This document shows, piece by piece, positions 1 to 9,688 of a stretch of 64,000 bases of DNA (within the stretch, counting starts at the first letter, position 1; each line of letters starts with the position of its first letter). The position numbers and the translations under genes are program-made. Source of the DNA: an uncultured Methylococcaceae bacterium. Its GTDB lineage: Bacteria > Pseudomonadota > Gammaproteobacteria > Methylococcales > Methylomonadaceae. The notes beneath the pieces were generated by a model. That model was given only the letters and a program-made list of their open reading frames with translations, made no database searches and was not told the DNA's origin. The DNA is taken from the NCBI GenBank assembly GCA_903917345.1, contig CAIXAE010000008.1, positions 124,001-188,000 of the forward strand, read 5' to 3'.

Positions 1-208
1 ATTAAATCCACCCCAATGTGCCATCCTGGGTATGCATGCCATTAAAGAACGTGCCGTCGTTGAAAATGGGCAAATTGTTATCAGACCCATTATGTATTTA
101 GCATTGTCATACGATCATCGTTTAGTGGATGGTCGTGAAGCGGTGCAGTTTTTAGTTACGATTAAAGAATGTTTAGAATCTCCCGCTCATTTATTACTCA
201 ACATCTAA
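1..208 (+). CDS. sucB: Dihydrolipoyl succinyltransferase (E2 of 2-oxoglutarate dehydrogenase), C-terminal fragment
   Basis: This is the last ~68 codons of an acyltransferase catalytic domain; the gene begins before the window. The readable end contains the family signature [10 protein letters not shown], with the catalytic His and the conserved DG, followed by the usual short tail ending LLLNI. The segment [13 protein letters not shown] at the left edge also matches SucB-type E2 proteins rather than AceF. E2 transfers the succinyl group from lipoamide to CoA in the TCA cycle. The stop codon lies three bases before the ATG of the next gene, an E3-like protein, so the two are almost certainly one operon. 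Only the C-terminus can be judged; the lipoyl domain is outside the window. Confidence 0.9.
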   Translation, partial: LNPPQCAILGMHAIKERAVVENGQIVIRPIMYLALSYDHRLVDGREAVQFLVTIKECLESPAHLLLNI

Positions 209-211
209 AAT

Positions 212-1645
212 ATGCCCAATATTACGAACGATTATTATGATGTCATTGTTATAGGTACCGGCCCAGCTGGTTTTGCCAGCGCGGTTCGGTCTGCTCAATT
301 AGGCTTAAAAACGGCTTGTATTAATACGCGCCATGATGCGAACAATAAAGATACGCATCTTAATACCGGCGACATCGCCACCATGGCGCTCTTAGATTCT
401 GCTAAGAAATATCACAGCTTGATATACGACTGTGCTCAACATGGTATTTTCGCAAACGAAATTAAGCTAGACATGTCCATCATGCTGCAACGAAAAGATA
501 ACATTCTTGCAGAAATCGGTGACAAGATGGTCGAGTTATTTAACACCCATAAAATTGGTCACATTCACGCAAAAGCCCGCTTATTAAACCCACAACAAGT
601 CGAAATTACCGAAGACGACACCCAAATCAAAACCGTCATTAATGCTAAATACATCATTTTAGCGACCGGATCAGAAGCCATTACACTCCCCAACATAGAG
701 ATTGATAACGAATATATTTTCGATGCCAAAGCCGCATTAAATATCGATAAAGTCCCCAATAAGCTCGCTATTATTGGGGCGGGGGTCATGGGATTAGAAT
801 TGGCCAATATATGGAGTCGCTTAGGTGCATCAACTATATTATTAGAAGCTCAAGAAAACTTTTTATCGGTGCTAGATCAGCAGATTTCCGGCGCCGCTTT
901 CAGTCTTTTTCAGAATCAAGGTCTTGATTTACGCTTAGGTGCGCGGGTAATTTCAGCAAAAAAATCTAATAAAAGCATAGTGATAGAATACCAAGACCAA
1001 GAAGGAAACCATACATTAAAGGTCGATACCGTCATCGTAGCTTGTGGTAGTCGTCCGAATACAGCGAATTTAGCGGCACCTGAAGCTAATTTATTATTAG
1101 ATCAAGATGGTTACGTCTATGTGGATGATAACTGCCGTACCAATTTACCAGGCGTTTATGCAGTAGGTGATCTAACGTTACTAGGGCCTATGTTGGCTCA
1201 TAAAGGCATAGAAGAGGGTATCTTTGTCGCAGATTACATTGCCGGTATCAATAATCCTATTAATTATGAGATTGTACCTAGCGTTATTTATACCGAACCT
1301 GAAATCGCGTGGGTTGGCCAAACAGAACAAGCTTTAAGAGCCAGTGGTGAAGAGATTAAAATCGCTATTCATCCCATTCAGAAAAATATTCGCGCATTAG
1401 CCATGGATAAACAAGAAGGGCTCGTTAAGATTATCGCCCATGCTCACTCAGATAAAATATTAGGTGTGCATATTATTGGCACACAAGCGTCAGAATTAAT
1501 TGCAGAGGCTGTATTAGCATTAGAGTTTTCTGCCAGTAGCGAAGATTTAGCCAGAACCATTCACGCACGTCCCACACTCTCAGAAGCGGTTCATGATGCT
1601 GCTTTAATTCTGAAAGACAGGGTGTTACATCAATCTGAGTATTAG
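212..1645 (+). CDS. Dihydrolipoamide dehydrogenase homologue lacking the redox disulfide and catalytic His (probable non-catalytic E3 paralogue)
   Basis: Over its full length (477 aa) this is an E3/Lpd-family flavoprotein. The FAD-binding GTGPAG is at residues 15-20, a second Rossmann motif GAGVMG near 187-192, and the FAD motif YAVGDL follows further on. The active site is gone. Where E3 has GGTCLNVGCIPSK this protein reads KDTHLNTGDIATM, so both redox Cys are replaced (H49 and D54) and the following Lys is Met. The C-terminal HAHPTLSE motif reads HARPTLSE, so the catalytic His is Arg453, while Glu458 remains. Established knowledge: E3 needs the Cys pair and this His to reoxidise dihydrolipoamide. 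It sits 3 nt after sucB, the usual place for the E3 gene. I infer a structural or regulatory paralogue, with a true Lpd elsewhere. Confidence 0.85.
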   Translation: MPNITNDYYDVIVIGTGPAGFASAVRSAQLGLKTACINTRHDANNKDTHLNTGDIATMALLDSAKKYHSLIYDCAQHGIFANEIKLDMSIMLQRKDNILAEIGDKMVELFNTHKIGHIHAKARLLNPQQVEITEDDTQIKTVINAKYIILATGSEAITLPNIEIDNEYIFDAKAALNIDKVPNKLAIIGAGVMGLELANIWSRLGASTILLEAQENFLSVLDQQISGAAFSLFQNQGLDLRLGARVISAKKSNKSIVIEYQDQEGNHTLKVDTVIVACGSRPNTANLAAPEANLLLDQDGYVYVDDNCRTNLPGVYAVGDLTLLGPMLAHKGIEEGIFVADYIAGINNPINYEIVPSVIYTEPEIAWVGQTEQALRASGEEIKIAIHPIQKNIRALAMDKQEGLVKIIAHAHSDKILGVHIIGTQASELIAEAVLALEFSASSEDLARTIHARPTLSEAVHDAALILKDRVLHQSEY

Positions 1646-1760
1646 TATCCTTATATATTAAGCTGGGCTAGTTACTAGGCGGAATGTTTAGGAATATATC
1701 CAATTTAACATAATATACATTATACGTAGTTGAATAATATGCATATATACACGGATCTGG

Positions 1761-1805
1761 CCTATGTGTACCTGCGCTCTAAAGCTATTACCCAGTACAC
1801 ATAGG
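1761..1805. terminator. Hairpin between the lpd-like gene and manB
   Basis: An 11-bp perfect inverted repeat (CCTATGTGTAC / GTACACATAGG) with a 23-nt loop lies between two convergent genes. There is no clear T tract on either side, so its role as a bidirectional terminator is inferred from position. Confidence 0.45.
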
Positions 1806-1820
1806 GATTTCAAAAGAGGA

Positions 1821-3206
1821 CTAAGCTAATAAGTTTAATAACTCAGCAGTCTTCTCTTGCATTAACGTTTCATTAGCACGCGATTCAACATTTAAACGCA
1901 CTAAAGGTTCCGTATTAGAGCATCGTAGGTTAAATCGCCATTCACCCATATCCATGCTTAAGCCATCTGTATAATCGACATCAATCGCTGCGTTATGATA
2001 GTGGGCTTTCACAATAGCGATGGCTTTGTCCGGTTCGGCTATCGTCCTATTAATTTCCCCACTGGCCGGAAACTTAAGCATCCTTTCGTCTACTAATTGA
2101 GATAAGCTTTTTCCTGATTGACTAATGAGTTCAATAACTAATAACCAAGGAATCATACCGCTATCGCAATAAGAGAAATCTCTAAAGTAATGATGCGCAC
2201 TCATCTCACCACCATACACTGCATCTTCTAAACGCATACGTTCTTTAATAAAGGCATGGCCTGTTTTACTCTGTATAGCGACACCTGACATTTCATGCAC
2301 TATATCCACCGTATTCCATGTTAAACGCGGATCATGCACTATTTTTGAGCCAGGATATTGCTTAAGAAACGCTTCCGCTAATAAACCGACGATGTAATAT
2401 CCTTCAATAAACCGGCCGTTTTCATCAAATAAGAAACAGCGATCAAAATCACCATCCCAGGCAATACCTAAGTCAGCCTTATGGGCTTGAATCGCTTTAA
2501 TAGTACTATCTCGATTTTCTGGTAATAAAGGATTAGGAATACCATTTGGAAAGTTCCCATCAGGTTCGTGATGTACTTTTATAAACTCAATGGGTTTGAC
2601 CATCAATATTTGTAATGCAGTTTCTATATGATCCAAAGCATGCCCGGCAGCACCGTTACCTGCATTGACTACTATTTTTAAAGGGGCTAACCCTTTTGGA
2701 TTAATGTAATTAATTAAATGATCTGTATATGCTTCTGATATATCGATATATTTTATTGACCCTTTATTTGCTGATACCTCACCAAACTGGTTTAATTCAG
2801 CTAACTGCTTAATATCGTTTAACCCAGTATCACCACTGACAGGCTTACTGAGTTCACGAACTAACTTCATGCCATTAAAGTCTTTGGGATTATGGCTTGC
2901 AGTAACCATAATACCGCCGTCCATGCCCTTCCCTGCATCATGATAAGCGAAGGTGGCGTAATAGACTTCTTCAGTTCCTGATAAACCAATATCGTAGACA
3001 TCGACCCCCGAATCTAACAAACCATCTATCAAAGCGGAGGCTAATTCATCACTCGATAAACGAATATCTCTACCGACAATCACAGATTTAGGCTGAATAC
3101 TTTGGGCATAGGCTCTGCCTATACGGTAAGCGATATCAGCATTCAGTTCATCTGGCAGGCGGCCGCGGATATCGTAGGCTTTAAAGCAGCTAAGCGTTTG
3201 AATCAT
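1821..3206 (-). CDS. manB: Phosphomannomutase (ManB/CpsG type)
   Basis: This enzyme interconverts mannose-6-phosphate and mannose-1-phosphate for GDP-mannose and surface polysaccharide synthesis, in the cytoplasm. The N-terminus ([16 protein letters not shown]) and the phosphoserine loop [13 protein letters not shown] are those of the alpha-D-phosphohexomutase family, closest to E. coli CpsG. The metal-binding loop DGDFDRC and the sugar-binding GGEMSAHHY are also present, and the C-terminal phosphate-binding loop reads [16 protein letters not shown] place the start at the ATG giving [12 protein letters not shown] (461 aa), because the upstream in-frame codons add 16 unrelated residues. It is convergent with the E3-like gene and divergent from the channel gene. 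Use on glucose phosphates as well is possible. Confidence 0.9.
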   Translation of the reverse strand: MIQTLSCFKAYDIRGRLPDELNADIAYRIGRAYAQSIQPKSVIVGRDIRLSSDELASALIDGLLDSGVDVYDIGLSGTEEVYYATFAYHDAGKGMDGGIMVTASHNPKDFNGMKLVRELSKPVSGDTGLNDIKQLAELNQFGEVSANKGSIKYIDISEAYTDHLINYINPKGLAPLKIVVNAGNGAAGHALDHIETALQILMVKPIEFIKVHHEPDGNFPNGIPNPLLPENRDSTIKAIQAHKADLGIAWDGDFDRCFLFDENGRFIEGYYIVGLLAEAFLKQYPGSKIVHDPRLTWNTVDIVHEMSGVAIQSKTGHAFIKERMRLEDAVYGGEMSAHHYFRDFSYCDSGMIPWLLVIELISQSGKSLSQLVDERMLKFPASGEINRTIAEPDKAIAIVKAHYHNAAIDVDYTDGLSMDMGEWRFNLRCSNTEPLVRLNVESRANETLMQEKTAELLNLLA

Positions 3207-3380
3207 AATGTATAGAACCTTATTGGATGTGGAGTATGCGAAAATAATAAACAATTATACCTTATTAGAAAATTAGCCTCCTAGTGACTGATACGCCATA
3301 AGCCTTGTAGAAACTCATTAAATCGGTTAATAATTACGGCCATTAGTAAATGACACTCTCTATCTCCCCTACCCTTATTC

Positions 3381-6300
3381 ATGCACTCTATGAAAACGAC
3401 AAACGTTTCTTCTTTAAAACCGAGTTTATTCCTTCTAATAGCGTTTCTTAGTTTAATAAGTGCCCTATCAGTGCAAGCCAGTTCATCTTCTGGCCATAAA
3501 TTACGCGAAACGAGCATGGTCATCAGTAAAGAAAGCCTGCAAAGTAAAATTGACGCGCTGAATGACCGTAAAGGCCTCGACGAAGCCCTGAAAACTAAAT
3601 TACTCTCGCTCTATCAAGCCTCTCAAGATAACTTAAGCACTGTAGATAACGCAAAAGCACGCATCATTACATTTAATCAATCCATTAAACAAGCGCCAAG
3701 CGACATGATTGCTTTGCAAAAAGAAATTGACCAAACCCAAGCACGCGTATCTAAACAGAAAATCGATGACTACAGTCAATATTCAACCCAAGAACTTGAA
3801 CAAAAGATTATCAACGACAAAGGTAGAATCAGTAGCCTTGATGAGCAACTTAAAAAAACAGAAACCGAACTAGCTTTGCAACAATCACGACCGGTCCATA
3901 TTAGAGAAGAAATTGTTACAGCCAAACAAGACATTGAAACCACTCAAAATAAAATTCAACTACCCGCTACTAAAAACAACTCTAAAATAGAAACTGAAGC
4001 CAATGCGATCTTATTAAAATCGATCATTGATGCACGGTCAGCCGAATTAAAAATGCTAGAGATAGAGGCGATCAGTAACCCAAGTCGAGTCGATGTCTTA
4101 AAAGCACAAACTAAATTACTTGAACTCCAAAAAACGGAAATCACTCCCGTTGTTACGTCCATAGAAACCTTATTAAGCAACCGTAGAGAACAAGACGCCC
4201 AGTCTATGCAAGAGGCGCTTGATGAAGCAGAAAAAGCCTTAGCCGGCAAACACCCTCTTATTCAACGTGTTACTCGAGAAAATATTCAATACAGCCGAGA
4301 CTTGCAATCCGTCAATACCCATATTGAAAGCTATACCAACCAAAAGACAAAAGTCGATGCGGATGCAGCAGAAATCGGAACTGAATTTAAAGGCGCTGAT
4401 AAAAAGATACGATTAGCCGCAATAAGTCCAGAACTAGGAAAAATGTTACGCGAAGAACGTCGTCAACTTGACATACAGGCACAAGCAGAACTCGACATTG
4501 AAAATAGCCAATCAGAAACCGCTTTTGCCAGCTTAGAAGCGTATAAAGTGGATGATAAGATAAAAAAAATCAGCGATATAGACGCTTATACTAAACAACT
4601 ATTACTGTCAGACACTGACAATAAACTGTCACCAGAAGACGCCGCGCAAATACAAGTTGAATTAAAAGAATTACTGAGCAACCAAAAAGAGCTTTTAAAT
4701 AAACTAGCGATAGACTACAGCAGTTATATTAGAGTATTGGGTGACTATGACTTTGCAAAGCAACAAATGACAGAGCAAGCCCTTAAATTTGCACACTATC
4801 TGGATGAAAACTTACTCTGGGTAAAAAGTTCTGACCCCATTAACTTTGACACACCCATCAATTTATTTTACGCATTAATTTGGTTTTTATCGCCTCTGCA
4901 TTGGTTTTGTTTTATAAAAGATATTGGTCATTCATTCCTAGAAAGCACTTTATTATTTTTACTGGGGCTTGGCTCAATAATCGGTTGCCGAACCGCTAAA
5001 CAATGGTCACACACACAATTAGAACACCTTAAAACCGCTAGTAAGAAAAACCAACCCCTCCATTTTAGCGCTACCCTACAAACCCTGGCTTACAAACTCT
5101 TACAGAATTTACCCCTGCCCTTAATTGTTGGTTATTTCGGCTGGTTACTGAATAAAGACGTGCATTTGGATGATTTTACGCGTGCCTTAGGTGCTGGTTT
5201 TAAAACCGCCGCTATACCGTACTTATTGATTAATTATTTCTATATGCTGTTCGCAGATAACGGCGTAGTGCGTCAACATTTCAATTGGCAGAAACATCAT
5301 TGCAAACTCCTGCATAAAGAACTTAACTGGCTACGTTATGTCGCTGTTATCACGACATTTATCATTAGTAGCACCGGGGCTTCTAATAACCCACTGTACA
5401 GTGATAACTTTGGACGATTGGCTTTTATAGTTAGTATGGTAGCCATAGCGGTGTTCTGGGGACGCATTTTTAACCCTAAATCTGGGCTCATCCAAAAACA
5501 TATTAAAAATGCAGAATTTACCTGGGTCAACAGACTGCAATATGTTTGGTACCCAGCTATTTATTTAATACCGCTCATTATTATCGGCTTTTCAATTGCG
5601 GGTTATTATCTTAGCGCTCTAGAATTACAAGGTCAGTTGATTGAATCAATGCGTTTACTGTTCGCTGCGCTGATTATTCATCAAGTGGTGGTACGTTGGT
5701 TAACGTTAGTGAATGAACAACTGGCACTACGTAATGCAGAAGAAGAACGTAAAGCTGCGCTAGCTGATAAACAAAATACCGCAACCAATGAAGATCCCGT
5801 AGTGCCTAACACCGAATCCATCATTGATATACCTAAAATCAATGCGCAAACCACACGTTTATTAAATGTCTTTATTGGATTAGGCTTAGTCATAGGTTTA
5901 TGGATTATCTGGCGTAACTTACTCCCGGCGTTTTCCTTTTTAGATAACATCGTACTGTGGCAACATCTAGTAGAACAAGACGATCAAAAAGTCTATGCAC
6001 CCGTGACTCTTACCCACTTATTTATAGCGGGACTCTACCTATTTATAGCCGTTGTTTCGGTTAGAAACATATCAGGGGTGCTGGAGCTCTTTATATTCAG
6101 GCGCTTAAACAGTGAGGCCGGTACGCGTTATGCCATTAAACAACTCGCCAATTACAGCATCATAACCTTAGCCTTTATCAGTATCACCAATGAACTAGGT
6201 GGCAGTTGGTCAGATGTGCAATGGTTAGTGGCTGCACTAAGTGTGGGGTTAGGTTTTGGCTTACAAGAAATTTTTGCTAATTTAGTATCGGGTATTATTT

Positions 6301-6827
6301 TGTTATTTGAGCGCCCTATTCGCGTCAATGATACGGTCACTATTGGCTCAATTACAGGTAAGGTCAGTCGGATTCAAATGCGCGCAACGACCTTAATTGA
6401 TTGGGATCAAAAAGAACATATTGTGCCTAATAAAAACTTTATCACTAATCAATTGGTCAATTGGACACTCAGTGACACCATCACCCGCTTAGAGATACTG
6501 ATTAATATCGCCTATGGTTCAGATTTAGAATTAGCTCACAAAGTCATGTCTGATTGTGTAGCAAATACACCCGAAATAATTCATGAACCCGCCCCTAACG
6601 TTATTATTGTGGGCTTTGGTGATAATGCGGTGGTTTTTTCTATTCGCATCTTTGTGGATGAGATGAGTAACCGTATCCCAGTCACGCATAACCTCTTTAT
6701 TCGTATTGAAAAAGCCTTGCGTGAACATAATATAAACATGCCCTACCCGCAACGCGATATTCATATTCGGTCACTACCTAAAGAATATAAATTGAATGAT
6801 TTAAACTTGAATAGTGCAAAATCTTAG
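3381..6827 (+). CDS. Large mechanosensitive channel, MscK/KefA-like
   Basis: The product is 1148 aa and multi-domain. A signal peptide (about residues 1-34) is followed by a periplasmic region to about residue 470 rich in Glu, Lys and Gln that is predicted coiled coil, then about ten transmembrane segments, then a C-terminal MscS domain. The pore helix and following beta domain are recognisable in GLGFGLQEIFANLVSGIILL and the downstream PNKNFITNQLVNW. This architecture and length match MscK/MscM-type channels that release solutes on hypo-osmotic shock in the inner membrane. Two ATGs (3381 and 3390) are possible starts. It stands alone, divergent from manB and convergent with a flavin reductase. 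Confidence 0.88.
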   Translation: MHSMKTTNVSSLKPSLFLLIAFLSLISALSVQASSSSGHKLRETSMVISKESLQSKIDALNDRKGLDEALKTKLLSLYQASQDNLSTVDNAKARIITFNQSIKQAPSDMIALQKEIDQTQARVSKQKIDDYSQYSTQELEQKIINDKGRISSLDEQLKKTETELALQQSRPVHIREEIVTAKQDIETTQNKIQLPATKNNSKIETEANAILLKSIIDARSAELKMLEIEAISNPSRVDVLKAQTKLLELQKTEITPVVTSIETLLSNRREQDAQSMQEALDEAEKALAGKHPLIQRVTRENIQYSRDLQSVNTHIESYTNQKTKVDADAAEIGTEFKGADKKIRLAAISPELGKMLREERRQLDIQAQAELDIENSQSETAFASLEAYKVDDKIKKISDIDAYTKQLLLSDTDNKLSPEDAAQIQVELKELLSNQKELLNKLAIDYSSYIRVLGDYDFAKQQMTEQALKFAHYLDENLLWVKSSDPINFDTPINLFYALIWFLSPLHWFCFIKDIGHSFLESTLLFLLGLGSIIGCRTAKQWSHTQLEHLKTASKKNQPLHFSATLQTLAYKLLQNLPLPLIVGYFGWLLNKDVHLDDFTRALGAGFKTAAIPYLLINYFYMLFADNGVVRQHFNWQKHHCKLLHKELNWLRYVAVITTFIISSTGASNNPLYSDNFGRLAFIVSMVAIAVFWGRIFNPKSGLIQKHIKNAEFTWVNRLQYVWYPAIYLIPLIIIGFSIAGYYLSALELQGQLIESMRLLFAALIIHQVVVRWLTLVNEQLALRNAEEERKAALADKQNTATNEDPVVPNTESIIDIPKINAQTTRLLNVFIGLGLVIGLWIIWRNLLPAFSFLDNIVLWQHLVEQDDQKVYAPVTLTHLFIAGLYLFIAVVSVRNISGVLELFIFRRLNSEAGTRYAIKQLANYSIITLAFISITNELGGSWSDVQWLVAALSVGLGFGLQEIFANLVSGIILLFERPIRVNDTVTIGSITGKVSRIQMRATTLIDWDQKEHIVPNKNFITNQLVNWTLSDTITRLEILINIAYGSDLELAHKVMSDCVANTPEIIHEPAPNVIIVGFGDNAVVFSIRIFVDEMSNRIPVTHNLFIRIEKALREHNINMPYPQRDIHIRSLPKEYKLNDLNLNSAKS

Positions 6828-6842
6828 TTAAATATTCGAGTT

Positions 6843-6865
6843 GGGTAGTGCAGATAACACTACCC
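6843..6865. terminator. Bidirectional hairpin between mscK-like and flavin reductase genes
   Basis: A perfect 8-bp stem GGGTAGTG / CACTACCC with a 7-nt loop sits between the stop codons of two convergent genes. A T tract is weak on both sides, so the call rests on stem and position. Confidence 0.6.
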
Positions 6866-6894
6866 CAGAACTCATTAAAAATAACACTCGACAG

Positions 6895-7383
6895 TTATTG
6901 AGCAGACAATTCGCGATATGCACCAGAGAAGTACAACAATGGCTCACCTGTTCGGCAAGCCACTTCTTGTATCTCACCGATCACTATCCAATGCGAGCCA
7001 GCCGATATTTTTTCGATGACTTTACAATCTAAAGAGACAATACTGTCATCTAATAGAGGAGTGCCACTGGCACTGGCTGTCCAGGCTGTATTAGCGAATC
7101 GTTCCGCTTGTGACGCACCACCAGCAAATTGATTAGAGACCGCTTGTTGATCAGCGCGCAACACATTCACGGCAAAGTGTTGACTGGCCTCTATGCCATT
7201 AACGGTATCTGCATTTTGATTAAGACACACTAAAATTTGCGGAGGATTAGCAGAAACACTTGAGAAGGCCGTCACTGTCATCCCTTGAGGACCTAACTGC
7301 TCTGAAGTGGTCGTAACGACTGAAACACCACTTGCCCAAAGTTGCAGGGCTTTTTTAAAATCATCAACATTGACTGCCATCAT
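6895..7383 (-). CDS. Flavin reductase-like FMN-binding protein
   Basis: A 162-aa protein of the flavin reductase (HpaC/RutF-like) split-barrel family. The visible family features are the N-terminal FKKALQLWASGVSVVTT, the flavin-binding GMTVTAFSSVSANPPQILVC, FAVNVLRADQQAVSNQFAGG, and the C-terminal GEPLLYFSGAYREL. Such proteins use NAD(P)H to reduce free flavin for a partner monooxygenase or for other reductions. No monooxygenase is adjacent: it lies downstream of recQ on the same strand with ~84 nt between, and convergent with the channel gene. The partner and true substrate therefore cannot be told. Start is the first ATG of an MM pair. Confidence 0.82.
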   Translation of the reverse strand: MMAVNVDDFKKALQLWASGVSVVTTTSEQLGPQGMTVTAFSSVSANPPQILVCLNQNADTVNGIEASQHFAVNVLRADQQAVSNQFAGGASQAERFANTAWTASASGTPLLDDSIVSLDCKVIEKISAGSHWIVIGEIQEVACRTGEPLLYFSGAYRELSAQ

Positions 7384-7467
7384 TATTCCTATTTATTGAG
7401 TTTGTTATATATATAAGTGTATCTGTACTTAATAGTACAACACCTGTGCGTTTAATAAAATTGTTGC

Positions 7468-9606
7468 CTACAATTCATAATGTAAAGCTGCCCGTACACA
7501 ACGCAAGACCCCATAACTGTATTGCCCGTCTAATTGCTCGTAAACGGGCTTTAACGCATTTTGCTGGGCTTCGGGTAATTCTAATATCAACGACTGAATC
7601 AGTCTAAGTTCTGTGTCGGGTATATCTAAGACATCAGATAAATTTAATTGACCTTGTTCAAGTCCATGGGATAAATGATTATAGATAGTATCGTCTTTAA
7701 GCTCACGTTTTTGAGCCACTTGTTGTACATTAAAGCCAAGTCTAAATAACTCAATAGACTCGTTAACTGTATCAGGTGTCTTTGTTTCACCGACATTATC
7801 AAGTATCACGCCTAAAAACTGTGCGCCATAGAGCTCTAATTTACGCACACCCACACCCGACAATAAAGCCATTTGTGCAAGATTAGTGGGCTTTTCTTCT
7901 ACCATCGCCATTAAGGTGGCATCATTAAAGATAATATAAGGCGGCACATCTTGTTCATCTGCAATACTACGACGCTTAGCCCGTAAGGCATCCCATAACT
8001 CTGAATTCATTTGAGATTTTGATACTGGCTTATTATTACCCTTACGACTGGCTTTAGTTTTTTCTGGCTTGATATCTTTACGTAAGATGAGGGGTTGTTC
8101 CCCTCTTAAAATAGGTCTGCAAGCATCTGTTAATTGCAAAACACCAAAGTGATCAAAGTTGACCGTCACCAAATTGCGCGCCACTAATTGTCTAAACACT
8201 GATGACCATTGCTGTTCATCTAAGTCTTTTCCAATACCAAAGGTCGATAGCTTGTCGTGCGCGGCGCTGATAATACGATCTGTCGCCTTACCCAATAATA
8301 CTTCTATTAAATACCCTACCCCGTAACGTTGGCCGGTTCTATAGATACACGATAACGCTTGTTGGGCGACTAACGTACCATCCCTGGTTTCTACCGTCTC
8401 TAAACAGGTATCGCAGTTATGACAGCCTTGCTCTAAGACATCACCAAAGTAACTTAATAGACCTTGGCGACGACAATGAACTTGCTCACATAAGGCTAAC
8501 ATGGCATCTAATTTATGTAACTCTAAGCGTTTATGTGCCTCATCCGCAGGCGAATCAGCTAACATACGTCTGAGTGTAATCACATCTTGTAATCCATAGG
8601 CCATCCAAGCATTAGCCGCTAAACCATCACGCCCTGCTCTACCGGTTTCTTGATAATAAGCTTCGATACTTTTAGGTAAATCTAAATGCGCAACAAATCG
8701 GACATTAGGCTTATCAATCCCCATACCAAAAGCAATCGTAGCGACAATCACCACCGATTCTTCCATTAAGAACCGATGTTGATGCTGAGATCTAAGTTCA
8801 TTAGACATACCCGCATGATAAGGTAAAGCGTTAATCCCTTTACCCACTAGATACTCGGCCGTCTCATCGACTTTCTTACGCGATAAACAATACACAATGC
8901 CGGCATCACCTGCATGCTCAGTGGTCATGAATTCCAATAACTGTAATCGCGCATTTTGTTTTTGGACAATGCGATATCGAATATTAGGGCGATCGAAACT
9001 ACTGATATACAGGGGCGCATGATGCAGGTTTAAGCGCAGGATAATCTCTTCACGCGTTTTCTCATCCGCGGTAGCGGTTAAAGCAATACGAGGAATACGA
9101 GGAAATTGTTCATGCAGCAAAGACAGTTGTAAATAATCTGCCCTAAAATCATGCCCCCATTGAGAAACGCAATGCGCTTCATCAATAGCAAATAAGGCAA
9201 TATTAAGGCGTTTAAATAAACTTAAAGTACGCTCAGAGGCTAAACGTTCTGGCGCGATATACAATAATTCTATTTCTTGATTCAGTAATTGACGCTCTAT
9301 GGATCGAACTTCATCTTGAGACAGCGTGGAGTTTAAAAAAGCGGCTTTAATGCCTAACTGTAATAAGGCATTCACTTGATCTTGCATTAAAGCAATTAAA
9401 GGCGAGATAACAATCCCGACGCCGGGCCTAATTAACGCTGGAATTTGATAACAGAGTGATTTGCCCCCACCCGTCGGCATTAAAACTAAGGCATCCTCTC
9501 CTGAAATAACAGATTCTATAACGGCTTGTTGCTGACCTCTGAAATGATCATAACCAAAAAGCCTTTTTAAGACTTCTTCAGCTTGCTTCGTTATAGTGCA
9601 ATTCAT
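7468..9606 (-). CDS. recQ: ATP-dependent DNA helicase RecQ
   Basis: A 712-aa superfamily 2 helicase that unwinds DNA 3'-5' in recombination repair and fork restart. In order it shows motif 0/I ([12 protein letters not shown] and [10 protein letters not shown]), the DEAH box with aromatic loop ([14 protein letters not shown]), motif [12 protein letters not shown], and the RecQ-C-terminal Zn-binding cysteines ([11 protein letters not shown] and CHNCDTC). A winged-helix domain and a C-terminal HRDC domain (about residues 530-610) follow. Length is somewhat greater than E. coli RecQ (609 aa) because of a ~100-residue tail after HRDC rich in helical segments. The gene diverges from gshA, with 82 nt between starts. 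Confidence 0.95.
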   Translation of the reverse strand: MNCTITKQAEEVLKRLFGYDHFRGQQQAVIESVISGEDALVLMPTGGGKSLCYQIPALIRPGVGIVISPLIALMQDQVNALLQLGIKAAFLNSTLSQDEVRSIERQLLNQEIELLYIAPERLASERTLSLFKRLNIALFAIDEAHCVSQWGHDFRADYLQLSLLHEQFPRIPRIALTATADEKTREEIILRLNLHHAPLYISSFDRPNIRYRIVQKQNARLQLLEFMTTEHAGDAGIVYCLSRKKVDETAEYLVGKGINALPYHAGMSNELRSQHQHRFLMEESVVIVATIAFGMGIDKPNVRFVAHLDLPKSIEAYYQETGRAGRDGLAANAWMAYGLQDVITLRRMLADSPADEAHKRLELHKLDAMLALCEQVHCRRQGLLSYFGDVLEQGCHNCDTCLETVETRDGTLVAQQALSCIYRTGQRYGVGYLIEVLLGKATDRIISAAHDKLSTFGIGKDLDEQQWSSVFRQLVARNLVTVNFDHFGVLQLTDACRPILRGEQPLILRKDIKPEKTKASRKGNNKPVSKSQMNSELWDALRAKRRSIADEQDVPPYIIFNDATLMAMVEEKPTNLAQMALLSGVGVRKLELYGAQFLGVILDNVGETKTPDTVNESIELFRLGFNVQQVAQKRELKDDTIYNHLSHGLEQGQLNLSDVLDIPDTELRLIQSLILELPEAQQNALKPVYEQLDGQYSYGVLRCVRAALHYEL

Positions 9607-9688
9607 ACGACGATATTATTTCTTCAAATTACTAAACCCATTATAATAGTCTGATTATACAGGACAGCAGTGAATACACGCGGACTCA

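Noticed and set aside
6841-7032. Short plus-strand ORF after the mechanosensitive channel.
   Set aside because: It begins in the terminator hairpin and runs antisense to the flavin reductase gene.
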